Below, piece by piece: positions 44,279-53,693 of a DNA stretch of 64,000 nucleotides. The notes under the pieces were generated by a model. It saw only the letters and a list, made by a program, of their open reading frames with translations. It was not told where the DNA came from and made no database searches. The position numbers were made by a program, and so were the translations under genes. This DNA comes from Dinoroseobacter sp013215265 (lineage in GTDB: Bacteria > Pseudomonadota > Alphaproteobacteria > Rhodobacterales > Rhodobacteraceae): assembly GCA_963691755.1 (NCBI GenBank), contig OY829366.1, positions 2,976,001-3,040,000 on the forward strand. Direction: 5' to 3'. Every line of letters starts with the position of its first letter. The stretch's first letter is position 1.

Positions 44279-46216
44279 ATGACCGAATTCCTAATGCAAG
44301 CAACCATGTTCCTGCTGGCGGCGGTGATCGCTGTTCCGCTGGCGATGCGCTTCGGGTTGGGATCGGTTTTGGGATATCTAGGAGCGGGCATCCTGATCGG
44401 TCCTGTGCTTGGCCTTGTCACTCATAACGTTGAAGAACTTCAGCATTTTGCAGAGTTCGGCGTAGTGATGATGCTATTTCTGATTGGCCTTGAACTGGAG
44501 CCGCGCACGCTGTGGGACATGCGAGACCGGTTACTGGGACTGGGAGGCGCACAGATTGCACTGACCATGGCGACCGTGACAGGGGCGATGATCTTGCTTG
44601 GTTACGGGATTTCCATCGCTCTGGCGGTGGGTATGATCCTCGCGCTGTCCTCCACCGCGATCGTGCTTCAAACGCTGACAGAAAAGAATCTGATGCCAAC
44701 GCAGGGCGGGCGATCTGCCTTTTCAGTTTTGCTGACACAGGACATCGCGGTGATCCCGATGCTGGCGTTCCTGCCACTTCTGGCGCTGCCCGCACTATCA
44801 CAAATTGCACCAGACGGGTCGATTGTCAGGCCCGCGGATAGCGGCGCCGATCATCACGGTCCGGAACTGCTGCCCCTTTTGCAAGATCTGCCGGGATGGG
44901 GCCTGACCCTGATCACAATTGCCGCCATTGCTGGCATTATCCTTGGTGGGCACTTTCTGACGCGTCCGGTGTTCAAATTCATCAACATGGCCGGGCTGCG
45001 CGAAATGAACACAGCAGTGTCGCTCCTTTTCGTGGTTGGTGTGTCTTCAATCATGCTGGCGGTAGGGTTATCGCCTGCGCTTGGAGCGTTTCTGGCAGGC
45101 GTCGTGCTGGCGAATTCAGAATTCCGCCACGAGATTGAGGCAGATATCGCGCCCTTCAAAGGTCTGCTGTTGGGGCTCTTTTTCATCACCGTTGGCGCAG
45201 GCATCAATTTCAATGCATTTTTCGCCTCTCCGCTGACGATGCTGGCCCTCGCGCTGGGGCTCATCATGATCAAGGGGGTGATCCTGTTTGCCCTTGCTCT
45301 AATCTTCAAATTGCGAGGACGTGACAGGTGGCTCTTTACGCTAAGCCTTGCGCAGGCAGGCGAATTTGGCTTCGTGTTGATCAATTTTTCAGTCAATACC
45401 AACGTTCTGCCAATTGGGCTAAGCCAGACACTGCTGTTGGTGATTGCACTTTCGATGCTGTTCACCCCGCTTCTCTTCATCGCCTATGAACGCCTTGCCC
45501 GTCGCCATAACGACAGCACCGAGCAACGCGACGTGGACGAGATAGATGACCAACAGCCTATTATCATCGCCGGGATCGGACGGTTTGGACAGATGGTGAA
45601 CCGGCTGGTGCAGATATCGGGCTTCAAGACAACGGTTCTGGATCATGATCTGGGCACGATCGAATTGATGCGCAGCTTCGGGTTCAAAGGGTTTTACGGT
45701 GATCCGACACGACCGGAACTGCTGCACGCGGCAGGTCTGAAAACCGCCAAAATTCTGGTAGTTGCCCTCGATGATACGAAGGCCGCGACCAAGCTCGTGG
45801 GCCATGCCCGACGAGAGCGACCCGATCTCTTCATTGTGGCGCGCGCCCATGACCGGGTGCACGCTTATGAGCTTTATTCTGTTGGGGCCAACAAGATTGT
45901 GCGCGAAGCCTTCGACAGCTCTGTACGCGCCGGTCGCTACGTCCTGGAGGAAATGGGTCTGACCGATTACGAGGCCGCCCATCAAGCCGAAGAGTTCTGG
46001 AAGCACGACCGGCGCGCGCTTCTGGAGCTGGCCGAGCTGTGGCGTCCGGGTGTGCCTGTCGCCGAGAACGCCGAATACATGGAGAAGTCGCGCGAGCTGA
46101 ACAGCGCCATCGAAGCCGCACTCGTCAGTGCGCTTGGCGAGGAAAAACCGATCAGCGGCGAGGGCTTCACTCAGGAGCGGACCTTTTCCAATTTGCCAAG
46201 GAAACCTTCAACCTGA
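44279..46216 (+). CDS. Kef-type monovalent cation:proton antiporter (CPA2) with TrkA-N domain
   Basis: 645 residues. About 12-13 membrane segments occupy the first 400 residues, with the CPA2 motifs VMMLFLIGLELEPRTLWDMR and SSTAIVLQTLTEKNLMPTQG. A cytoplasmic RCK/TrkA-N nucleotide-binding domain follows (IIIAGIGRFGQMVNRLVQIS). It probably mediates K+ efflux in exchange for protons, gated by NAD(H) or glutathione-type ligands. Its last base is shared with the next gene's ATG (TGATG). Confidence 0.93.
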   Translation: MTEFLMQATMFLLAAVIAVPLAMRFGLGSVLGYLGAGILIGPVLGLVTHNVEELQHFAEFGVVMMLFLIGLELEPRTLWDMRDRLLGLGGAQIALTMATVTGAMILLGYGISIALAVGMILALSSTAIVLQTLTEKNLMPTQGGRSAFSVLLTQDIAVIPMLAFLPLLALPALSQIAPDGSIVRPADSGADHHGPELLPLLQDLPGWGLTLITIAAIAGIILGGHFLTRPVFKFINMAGLREMNTAVSLLFVVGVSSIMLAVGLSPALGAFLAGVVLANSEFRHEIEADIAPFKGLLLGLFFITVGAGINFNAFFASPLTMLALALGLIMIKGVILFALALIFKLRGRDRWLFTLSLAQAGEFGFVLINFSVNTNVLPIGLSQTLLLVIALSMLFTPLLFIAYERLARRHNDSTEQRDVDEIDDQQPIIIAGIGRFGQMVNRLVQISGFKTTVLDHDLGTIELMRSFGFKGFYGDPTRPELLHAAGLKTAKILVVALDDTKAATKLVGHARRERPDLFIVARAHDRVHAYELYSVGANKIVREAFDSSVRAGRYVLEEMGLTDYEAAHQAEEFWKHDRRALLELAELWRPGVPVAENAEYMEKSRELNSAIEAALVSALGEEKPISGEGFTQERTFSNLPRKPST

Positions 46217-47247
46217 TGTCCACCGTTTATCTGAACGCCGCATCCCACGGTTTACCTTCGACCGAAACGCTTGCCCGTATGCGCGACTTTGCGACGTTGG
46301 AGGCACAGATCGGTCCCTTGCCCGCTGCAGAACAGACAGCGGACGAAATCATGTCCGTGGACCGCGCCGCGGCCGATCTGATTGGTGCGAAGGCCAAGGA
46401 TGTAGCAATTGCCTCGACCACCACGGCTACATGGATTGGGTTGGCGATCCGAGCTGTAAAGCCCGGCCAAAAGGTCTTGGTGGCGGCGCAGGAATGGGGC
46501 GACAATATCCGGGTTCTGGAAACGCTTGGGGCGCAGGTCATTGCCTTACCGTTGAGCAACGACCTCAGCCCTTGGCAGGATGCACTTCAGGAAGATGTGG
46601 CCGCGATCTGCGCTCCTCTGGTCAACAGCATTTCGGGGGCTCATCTACCAGTTGAGAAGTTGGGCGCCCTGCCCCGTCCGGAGGGATGCGCGCTGATCGT
46701 CGATGCAGCACAAGCTCTGGGTCAGGTTCCCGTCGATGTTACAGCTCTGGGTGCAGATGCCGTGGTTGGCACCTGTCGCAAATGGTTACGCGGGCCAAGG
46801 GGCACTAGCCTTCTGTGGCGATCGCCAAAATCAGAGGCGCAATTTCCCATGGCCGCACTGCGCCCGAATGATAGCAATCTGATGCTGCGGCTCGGACTGG
46901 GTATGGCCCTAAAACAGGTCCTGACGCTGGGTATGGATCAAGTTCAATCAGAGCTCCGGACACGTCGCGATACAATTGTGAACGCGGCAAAAGACATCGG
47001 AATTCAGCCCTGGGCGTCTATTCAAACAGGTGCAGTTTGTCTCGCAGTTCCGGGAGCCCTAAAAACCAGCGTATTCACCGCGCTCAAAACTGCAGGCGTC
47101 GTTGCGAAATTTCCAGCGCCTGACCGTGACGAACCGCTTGGTCCGGCGGGTCCGCCAGACCATGTTCCATTGAGATTTTCACCGCATCTTTACACAACAG
47201 ATGCCCAGATCGATATGGCGATGGCGGCCTTGCGCACAGCGCTTTAG
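46216..47247 (+). CDS. Class V aminotransferase-fold PLP enzyme
   Basis: 343 residues. The PLP Lys is Lys189 in GTCRKWLRGPRGTSLLW and the ring-contacting Asp is Asp163 in LIVDAAQALGQ. The GPRG motif after the Lys is typical of isopenicillin-N-epimerase/CsdA-like members of this fold. There is no active-site Cys loop of the kind seen in cysteine desulfurases, so it is more likely an aminotransferase, lyase or epimerase. It is coupled to the Kef gene upstream and converges on cobT with a 4-base overlap. Substrate not known. Confidence 0.85.
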   Translation: MSTVYLNAASHGLPSTETLARMRDFATLEAQIGPLPAAEQTADEIMSVDRAAADLIGAKAKDVAIASTTTATWIGLAIRAVKPGQKVLVAAQEWGDNIRVLETLGAQVIALPLSNDLSPWQDALQEDVAAICAPLVNSISGAHLPVEKLGALPRPEGCALIVDAAQALGQVPVDVTALGADAVVGTCRKWLRGPRGTSLLWRSPKSEAQFPMAALRPNDSNLMLRLGLGMALKQVLTLGMDQVQSELRTRRDTIVNAAKDIGIQPWASIQTGAVCLAVPGALKTSVFTALKTAGVVAKFPAPDRDEPLGPAGPPDHVPLRFSPHLYTTDAQIDMAMAALRTAL

Positions 47248-48260
47248 CCTTCGGACACGCCCGCATCTGCAAAGCTTGCCATACCGCCGTGGCAGGCAAC
47301 GGCCCCCCTTAGGATACCCAGCGCCAGGGCAGCACCGGAGCCTTCCCCAAGACGCAGACCCAGATCGAGCAACGGTGTTTTGCCCATCCTGTCCAGCATA
47401 ACTTTATGCGCGGCTTCATCCGATTTATGCGCCGCGATCGCATGATCCAGCATCCCGTCACCCAAAGCATGAAGAACGGCTGCTGCAGACGAGGCAATAA
47501 AGCCATCAATAAGCATCGGAACACCGGCAACACGGGCGTGGGCCATTGCACCAAACATGGCAGCGATCTCACGTCCACCCAGACAGCGAAGCGCTGAAAT
47601 TGGATCCTGTGACGCGGCGGGATGGCGCGCGAGACCTCTTGCGACCACTTCCGCCTTGCGCTGCAATCCCGCATCATCAACGCCCGTACCGCGCCCGACC
47701 CAGGCGTCGGGGTCACCACCGTAAAGCGCGCAGGCAATGGCCGCGGCAGAGGTCGTGTTCCCAATTCCCATCTCGCCTGTCAGCATCAAATCAACAGAGG
47801 TGTCGAGCGCATTCCAGCCCGCCGCGATTGCCCCAAGGCAGTCTGCTTCGCTCATAGCTTCGGTCTGAGTGAAATCACCCGTTGGTGTCTCAAGATCGAG
47901 CGCATGCACTTCGAATTTCGCGCCAAACGCATTCGACAACTGGTTGATGGCCGCACCACCATGTTCGAAATTCATCACCATCTGTGCAGTGACTTCTGCC
48001 GGGAACGCGGACACGCCCTGTGCAGTGACGCCATGGTTGCCCGCGAAAATGAGCACTTGCACATTGTCGAGCGTGGGGATTGCCTTTCCCTGCCATCCGC
48101 CGAGCCAGATAGCGATCTCTTCCAAACGTCCCAAGGCTCCGGGTGGCTTTGTCAGGGTCTCGTTACGCGCCTCTGCAGCGGCGATGGCACCCATATCAGG
48201 TGTGGGTGCGCTTTGGAGGGTGGCACGCAGGGCTTCAAAACTGGTCGGGGCGGAAGGCAT
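47244..48260 (-). CDS. cobT: Nicotinate-nucleotide-dimethylbenzimidazole phosphoribosyltransferase CobT
   Basis: 338 residues from ATG 48260. Motifs of the family are clear: LTKPPGALGRLEEIAIWLGG, IFAGNHGVTAQGVSAFPAEV, LTGEMGIGNTTSAAAI and the catalytic Glu region near the C-terminus (RLGEGSGAALAL). It activates the lower ligand base for cobalamin assembly. Divergent from cobS; the 83-base gap is too short for a cobalamin riboswitch, and none is seen. Confidence 0.95.
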   Translation of the reverse strand: MPSAPTSFEALRATLQSAPTPDMGAIAAAEARNETLTKPPGALGRLEEIAIWLGGWQGKAIPTLDNVQVLIFAGNHGVTAQGVSAFPAEVTAQMVMNFEHGGAAINQLSNAFGAKFEVHALDLETPTGDFTQTEAMSEADCLGAIAAGWNALDTSVDLMLTGEMGIGNTTSAAAIACALYGGDPDAWVGRGTGVDDAGLQRKAEVVARGLARHPAASQDPISALRCLGGREIAAMFGAMAHARVAGVPMLIDGFIASSAAAVLHALGDGMLDHAIAAHKSDEAAHKVMLDRMGKTPLLDLGLRLGEGSGAALALGILRGAVACHGGMASFADAGVSEG

Positions 48261-48343
48261 TTGGGTTCGCTTTCGTTGCGTTTCGTTTGCAGGATGTTTA
48301 CCCGTGGAGCCGCTGACGTCTTGCGACAAAATGGACCGTTTGA

Positions 48344-49114
48344 ATGCCTGTTTCCGACCAATTGATCGATATGCGAGATCCACGCATTGCATTGGGGCTT
48401 CTAACCCGCCTGCCATTTGGGGCAGACCTGCGGGTTGCTGCTGATCGTGGCCCACATTCGGCCTGGGCATTTCCGTTCGTCGGCCTAATCATAGGGGCGC
48501 TTTCGGCAGGGATCGGGGCGCTCGCGTTCCTCGTTGGTTTGGGTGCGGGCCCCGTAGCGGTACTTGTCGTATTGACGCAAGTGATGATGACAGGCGCGAT
48601 GCATGAAGACGGGCTTGCCGACAGCGCCGATGGTCTTTGGGGCGGGTGGGATCCTGCGCGCCGCTTGGAAATCATGAAGGACAGCAGCATCGGGGCCTAT
48701 GGTGTCATTGCGCTGCTGTTGGTCCAGACACTGCGCATCATGGCATTGTCGGCACTGGCAACGAACGGATTTTGGAGCTTGATGGCAGGGATTGTCGCGG
48801 CTGCTTGTATCAGTCGCACATCTATGGTCGGCGTCATGACGCTGCTCGCGCCTGCACGTCGGGACGGTTTGTCGGCAAGCGTCGGCCAGCCCTCACCGCT
48901 TACTCTGGTCCTGGCCATCGTGATTGCAGGGCTTACAGCCGTGGGACTGATCGGGCTTTATACCATCCCCGCAACCATCGCGGCTGCTGTGTGTGCCTTC
49001 GTTGCAATGTCTCTGGCAAAAGCCCGGATCGGTGGGCAGACCGGTGACATTCTGGGCGGCACGCAACAGATCACCGAGATCTCGGTCCTACTGATTCTGA
49101 CAATCGGACATTGA
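48344..49114 (+). CDS. cobS: Adenosylcobinamide-GDP ribazoletransferase CobS
   Basis: 256 residues with about six membrane segments. The metal-binding motif MHEDGLADSADGLWGGWDPA is intact, as is MKDSSIGAYGVIAL. It joins adenosylcobinamide-GDP and alpha-ribazole in the last steps of cobalamin synthesis. It pairs functionally with the divergent cobT. Confidence 0.95.
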   Translation: MPVSDQLIDMRDPRIALGLLTRLPFGADLRVAADRGPHSAWAFPFVGLIIGALSAGIGALAFLVGLGAGPVAVLVVLTQVMMTGAMHEDGLADSADGLWGGWDPARRLEIMKDSSIGAYGVIALLLVQTLRIMALSALATNGFWSLMAGIVAAACISRTSMVGVMTLLAPARRDGLSASVGQPSPLTLVLAIVIAGLTAVGLIGLYTIPATIAAAVCAFVAMSLAKARIGGQTGDILGGTQQITEISVLLILTIGH

Positions 49115-49151
49115 TGGTTCAAGCGTTGCGAAAGCTCAGAGGACCCTGGCT

Positions 49152-49183
49152 CAAAAAAAGAGGCCGCCCGTTTGGGGCGGCCC
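49152..49183 (-). terminator. Terminator of carD
   Basis: On the minus strand, GGGCCGCCCC pairs with GGGCGGCC around an AAAC loop and is followed by a T run of seven. It ends the carD message and may also stop cobS transcription coming from the other side. Confidence 0.88.
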
Positions 49184-49213
49184 AGACACACGAGGTCGTC
49201 TCTTCTTTTTTTC

Positions 49214-49729
49214 TCAGGCGGCAGCCTGACGGCTGACAAGCACATCGTCGATGTGTTTTTGCGCGCCACTTTCATCGAGGCCATTCACGGCCGCGATTTC
49301 TCGGGTCAGACGTTCCAACGCCGCTTCGTAAAGCTGACGTTCGGAATAACTCTGCTCACGTTGGTCGTCAGCGCGGTGCAGGTCGCGCACCACTTCCGCT
49401 ATCGAGATCAGATCGCCCGAATTGATCTTCTGTTCATATTCCTGCGCACGACGTGACCACATGGCCCGCTTTACACGCGCTTTGCCCTTAAGTGTATCCA
49501 TCGCCTTCGAGACAATCGCCGGGCTCGACAAACCACGCATGCCAACTTCGGTGGCTTTGTGTGTTGGGACGCGCAGGGTCATCTTGTCCTTCTCAAAGGC
49601 AATGACAAACAGCTCCAAGTGCATGCCAGCGACTTCCTGTTCCTCGACAGAGACGACCTTACCAACGCCATGCGCGGGATAAACGACGAACTCATTGGGA
49701 CGAAAATCGAGTGACTTGGACTTGCTCAT
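49214..49729 (-). CDS. carD: CarD-family transcription regulator
   Basis: 171 residues. The N-terminal Tudor-like RNA-polymerase-interaction domain is FRPNEFVVYPAHGVGKVVSV, and a helical C-terminal DNA-binding domain follows (RVKRAMWSRRAQEYEQKINS, with the conserved Trp). CarD binds RNA polymerase beta and stabilises open complexes, notably at rRNA promoters. It is a single-gene unit with its own terminator. Confidence 0.95.
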   Translation of the reverse strand: MSKSKSLDFRPNEFVVYPAHGVGKVVSVEEQEVAGMHLELFVIAFEKDKMTLRVPTHKATEVGMRGLSSPAIVSKAMDTLKGKARVKRAMWSRRAQEYEQKINSGDLISIAEVVRDLHRADDQREQSYSERQLYEAALERLTREIAAVNGLDESGAQKHIDDVLVSRQAAA

Positions 49730-50061
49730 TCATAAAACTCCTATTCAGGGAGATTTGCGCAGTTCATGAGGTTAACGATCCGACCCGGTCCCAAAGGCAC
49801 CGGCAAATAGATCATTATGTCTCGTAAGGTGTTTGCTGGGTCCGCTTTTTACAGCCCCCAGAGCGCGCGTCTCCGACTTCTACCAGACGACCATATCAAA
49901 AAAACCGCATAAGCGAAAGTATCTAGATCAACAAAACAATCTAAACTACTGTTCTTAATATATTTACTTCCAAAACAACGCCCGATTGGTACATAGAATG
50001 CTTCGTATCGGTGCTTTAATGCACCGAATCGGATGGCGGCAAGACTGCTGCAATGCAGCGA
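49730..50061. other. Intergenic region between fdxA and carD
   Basis: 332 bases without a gene. It is AT-rich at 49900-49980, which probably holds the carD promoter. Small hairpins lie at 50010-50030 (CGGTGC..GCACCG) and 50047-50059 (GCTGC..GCAGC); they could end fdxA transcription but lack T tracts. No RNA gene was recognised. Confidence 0.5.
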
Positions 50062-50400
50062 TTATCCACCTTCACCTGGTGCTTCGGAAAAGTATTTCTC
50101 CAGCTTACCCGTTTCCCCGTCACGTGTTTCCGCTTCGGGTAACTGATCTTTTTTCGTTATGATCACGGGCCATTGCTCGGAATATTTCCGGTTGAACTCC
50201 ACCCATTTTTCCATATCGGGTTCGGTATCAGGTCGGATGGCATCGGCTGGGCATTCTGGTTCGCACACGCCGCAATCGATACATTCGTCTGGGTGGATCA
50301 CCAGCATGTTCTCACCCTCGTAGAAACAGTCCACAGGGCACACTTCGACGCAGTCGGTGTATTTGCAGGCAATACAGTTGTCGATGACGACATATGTCAT
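50062..50400 (-). CDS. fdxA: 7Fe ferredoxin FdxA
   Basis: 112 residues, di-cluster [3Fe-4S][4Fe-4S] type. The N-terminal Cys pattern CIACKYTDCVEVCPVDC and the second CIDCGVCEPECPADAI are complete, followed by the long C-terminal extension usual in Azotobacter FdI-type proteins (DMEKWVEFNRKYSEQWPVI). Electron carrier in the cytoplasm. A close paralog lies at 58.4-58.7 kb. Confidence 0.95.
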   Translation of the reverse strand: MTYVVIDNCIACKYTDCVEVCPVDCFYEGENMLVIHPDECIDCGVCEPECPADAIRPDTEPDMEKWVEFNRKYSEQWPVIITKKDQLPEAETRDGETGKLEKYFSEAPGEGG

Positions 50401-50470
50401 AGAGGAAGCTCGCTGTCAGTCGGTCGTTTTGCTGTGCCTACGCCACTCGCGCCCGTCACGCAAGACGACC

Positions 50471-50839
50471 TTAGCTCTCGTTGCGATCCCGAAATCCATC
50501 AAGGATGCGTCGATCCTTTTTTGTCGGTCTGGCGCCGACGCGGGGCGGCGGCGGACCTTCGGGGGGCGGGCTAAGATCTTCGTAAAGGGCCTGCGCTTCG
50601 GGCGCTGGCCCACGCCGCTTTGCGACATCTTTCAGCTGCACCACGCGCACCTGCCGCCCTTGAACAAATGTCAGCGTATCCCCGGCTTTCACCGCGGTCG
50701 AAGATTTAGTCACGCGCGCGCCATTCACGCGCACGCCACCCCCTGTCACAAGTTTGGCCGACAGACTGCGCGTCTTGAAGAACCGCGCCATCCAAAGCCA
50801 CTTGTCGAGGCGTTGGGAAGGTCCGGCCTGATCGCTCAG
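50471..50839 (-). CDS. S4-domain RNA-binding protein, probable CTG start
   Basis: About 122 residues if translation starts at the CTG at 50839-50837. The S4 domain then begins properly with QRLDKWLWMARFFKTRSLSA; starting at the first ATG (50791) would cut off the first S4 helix. The CTG overlaps the helicase stop codon (CTGA) and has AAGGA six bases upstream, a good ribosome binding site. No ATG, GTG or TTG lies in this frame nearby. The C-terminus is Pro- and Arg-rich. The family includes Hsp15-like ribosome-recycling factors that bind stalled 50S subunits; the same role is likely. Confidence 0.8.
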   Translation of the reverse strand: MSDQAGPSQRLDKWLWMARFFKTRSLSAKLVTGGGVRVNGARVTKSSTAVKAGDTLTFVQGRQVRVVQLKDVAKRRGPAPEAQALYEDLSPPPEGPPPPRVGARPTKKDRRILDGFRDRNES

Positions 50840-53664
50840 GTTTTGTCCTTCAGGCCCATCAGAGCCTGCGCGAAGGGGTTGTCCGGATCGATCTGCTTTT
50901 CGCGCTTGGGCGGCCGGGATTCGAACTTACGAGGTCCGTCATTTCCCTTTCCACCTTTGCCGCGCTGGCCATGCTTGCCACCTTTGCCCTTGGGTCCGCC
51001 CTTGCGGTTGCCTCCTTCAGCACGTTTGCCATCGCTGTGCTGCGGGCGACGTCCGGTGTTGCGTGGCTTTGGGGCCCAGCGGAAGGTGTAGAAAACCTCT
51101 ATCTCGGGCTCATCCGCTTCCGTGATTTCAGCTGCGGCTTCGTTTTCCTCACCGGCCTCTGCTTTGACCTTCGCCAATTCCTGCTCGGTAGCAGCGGCGG
51201 CCTCGGCAGCGATATCCTCGGCCGAAAGTTCCTTCGGGGGCGCGGTCACCTTCACCTTCTCGCGGCTGCCCGCTTCAGCGGCGTAGCCAAGCCCCTGCAT
51301 CAGATCAGCAAACTGTTCGAGCGTCATGCCGGTGATCGACAACATGTCTGCAGTTGCCTCAAATCCACCACGCGTGTCGGCGTTGCGCAACATGTCTGCC
51401 AGACGCTCCAGCATATCGATACGGATCGCGCGTGACCCTGCTGCGCGGTACCCTGATTGAGTGTAATTGGCAGGATCAATCCCTTCCACCACAGGAATGG
51501 TCACAAGACCGGGCGGGGGCGATTCCGGGAAGACCTCAAATCCCTGATCGAGCGACCAGAGCACCAAACGCAGGCGCGTCGGTGCAGGCTTCAATAGTAC
51601 CGGCAGGAAAATGGTGAACTGGCCAAACCGCACACCATGCTTTCGCAGGACTGAACGCGCATCCTGATCAAGAGCCTTTACGTCCTGCGCAACCTTCTCA
51701 CGCAGGATGATGCCCAGCGCCTCGACCAATTGGAACGCAAAACCACGCGGCAAACCTGTCAGGGTCTCGTCGCGGCTCATTGCAAGCAGAGGTTCAAACA
51801 AGGCCGCGATCTTACGGTCGATGAAATGTTGCAGACGGCGCTGCACTTTCTGCGCGACATCGGCACCAGCTTCGTCATCGACGAAGGCCTCGACTTGCGG
51901 CTTCATCGGATCGGCGCCTTTCACAAGCTTACCAACCGCAAGCTCGCCCCACATTAGGCCACCCTGTTCCGTGAAATCTATCTCGGTGTCCGGAGCGTTG
52001 TAGAAACGATCTGCGCGCAGATGGAACTCGGGCGCAAGCGCAGCCACAGACGCAGCACGCAGCGCCTTTTCTTCCTCTGGTGTCGTAGATTTCTCGGGCC
52101 GGAACCGGAACCCTTCGAGCTTTCCAATCAGCTCGCCCTCGACAATCACTTCACCAGTTTCATTCACCTCAGCCACAAGGCTCTCCTTCTGCTTCAACCG
52201 GCGCATAAGCACACTCGTGCGCCGATCGACAAATTTTTCGGTCAAACGCGCATGAAGCGCGTCAGACAGGCGGTCTTCTACAGCGCGCGTTTCCCCGCGC
52301 CAATGGCCTTCGTCTTCGATCCAGCCGTTACGCTGCGCGACATAGGTCCACGTGCGGATATAGGCTAAACGTTTCGACAATGTGTCGATATTACCATCGG
52401 TTCGATCAATTCGACCAACTTGTGTGGCAAACCAGCCCTGCGGGACACGGCCATCATCATGCAAAAAGCCGTAAATCCGTCCCAGAAGCTCTGCATGCTC
52501 ACCTTGAGATATGCCTCGGAAATCCGGAATTCGGCAAACATCCCAAAGCAGTTGAACATCCTTGGGCGTCGAAAGCCGGGCCGCGACCTCGGCTTCCTCC
52601 GAAACGGTTCTAAATGCCACCTGATCGTCGGCCTCACGCGCCCGGGTGAGCCATTCGCTACGATTGTCTTCCGGATCCGGAGGCGCTTCCAATGATGCGA
52701 TCAGATGCTTGGCAGATCCGAAGCGCAGTTTGTCGTTGCGCCATTGCAAGCGTTTGATCGGCGTGAAGCGACTGTCCTGAATGGCCTCCACATATTCATC
52801 CGGTAAAGGCGCAGCCTCTCCGGTTACCCCGAACGTGCCCGGCGTGGTATAGCGTCCTGCTCGCCCGGCGATCTGGGCCATCTCATTGGGTGCTAGGGCG
52901 CGGATACGCCGTCCGTCAAATTTGGACGTCGCCGAAAACGCTATATGGGTCACGTCCAGATTCAAACCCATGCCGATCGCATCCGTCGCAACCAGAAAAT
53001 CCACGTCCCCGTTCTGGTAAAGATCCACCTGCGCGTTGCGCGTGCGCGGACTAAGCGCGCCCATCACCACCGCACAGCCCCCGCGTTGTCTGCGGATCAG
53101 TTCGGCCATGGCATAGACCTGATCAACCGAGAAGCCGACGATGGCGCTGCGTGGCTTCATCCGGCTGATCTTTTTCGACCCGGTATATGTCAGATCAGAA
53201 AAGCGTTCGCGTTTCAAAAACTGCGCCTTGGGGACCAATGCCGCGATGGCACTTCGCATGGTATCTGCACCCATGAAAAGCGTCTCATGATGCCCGCGGG
53301 CATTCAGAAGCCTGTCGGTAAAAACATGGCCACGGTCTGGATCTGCGCAAAGCTGAATTTCATCAACCGCAACGAAATCCGCACCAATTTCGGTCGGCAT
53401 CGCCTCAACAGTGGCGACCCAGTACTGGACGCGATCCGGGACGATACGTTCTTCGCCTGTGACCAGCGCCACAACCGAAGGTCCCCGCAAGGCAACGATC
53501 TTGTCGTAAACCTCCCGTGCAAGAAGGCGAAGCGGCAAACCAATCACGCCTGTGCGATGTGCCAGCATGCGTTCTAAAGCATAATGAGTTTTGCCTGTAT
53601 TCGTCGGCCCCAAGACCGCAACGATCCTGCCAGGCGATACGCCTGCGCCAAGAGTGCCAGCCAT
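50836..53664 (-). CDS. Suv3-like DEAD/DEAH RNA helicase
   Basis: 942 residues. Helicase motifs: Walker A VLGPTNTGKTHYALERML, DEIQ in VAVDEIQLCAD, and motif VI QIAGRAGRY. The middle is the Suv3-type helical region. The C-terminal 100 residues are low-complexity and strongly basic (Lys/Gly/Arg-rich), typical of RNA-binding tails in alphaproteobacterial homologs. It likely takes part in RNA turnover. Its stop overlaps the S4 gene start, so the two proteins are made together, and both act on RNA. Confidence 0.92.
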   Translation of the reverse strand: MAGTLGAGVSPGRIVAVLGPTNTGKTHYALERMLAHRTGVIGLPLRLLAREVYDKIVALRGPSVVALVTGEERIVPDRVQYWVATVEAMPTEIGADFVAVDEIQLCADPDRGHVFTDRLLNARGHHETLFMGADTMRSAIAALVPKAQFLKRERFSDLTYTGSKKISRMKPRSAIVGFSVDQVYAMAELIRRQRGGCAVVMGALSPRTRNAQVDLYQNGDVDFLVATDAIGMGLNLDVTHIAFSATSKFDGRRIRALAPNEMAQIAGRAGRYTTPGTFGVTGEAAPLPDEYVEAIQDSRFTPIKRLQWRNDKLRFGSAKHLIASLEAPPDPEDNRSEWLTRAREADDQVAFRTVSEEAEVAARLSTPKDVQLLWDVCRIPDFRGISQGEHAELLGRIYGFLHDDGRVPQGWFATQVGRIDRTDGNIDTLSKRLAYIRTWTYVAQRNGWIEDEGHWRGETRAVEDRLSDALHARLTEKFVDRRTSVLMRRLKQKESLVAEVNETGEVIVEGELIGKLEGFRFRPEKSTTPEEEKALRAASVAALAPEFHLRADRFYNAPDTEIDFTEQGGLMWGELAVGKLVKGADPMKPQVEAFVDDEAGADVAQKVQRRLQHFIDRKIAALFEPLLAMSRDETLTGLPRGFAFQLVEALGIILREKVAQDVKALDQDARSVLRKHGVRFGQFTIFLPVLLKPAPTRLRLVLWSLDQGFEVFPESPPPGLVTIPVVEGIDPANYTQSGYRAAGSRAIRIDMLERLADMLRNADTRGGFEATADMLSITGMTLEQFADLMQGLGYAAEAGSREKVKVTAPPKELSAEDIAAEAAAATEQELAKVKAEAGEENEAAAEITEADEPEIEVFYTFRWAPKPRNTGRRPQHSDGKRAEGGNRKGGPKGKGGKHGQRGKGGKGNDGPRKFESRPPKREKQIDPDNPFAQALMGLKDKT

Positions 53665-53693
53665 GTCTGTTTGCCCCTAGAATGGCGCCGGGA

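Noticed and set aside
48261..48343. Cobalamin riboswitch between cobT and cobS
   Set aside because: The gap is only 83 bases, too short, and no B12-box was seen.
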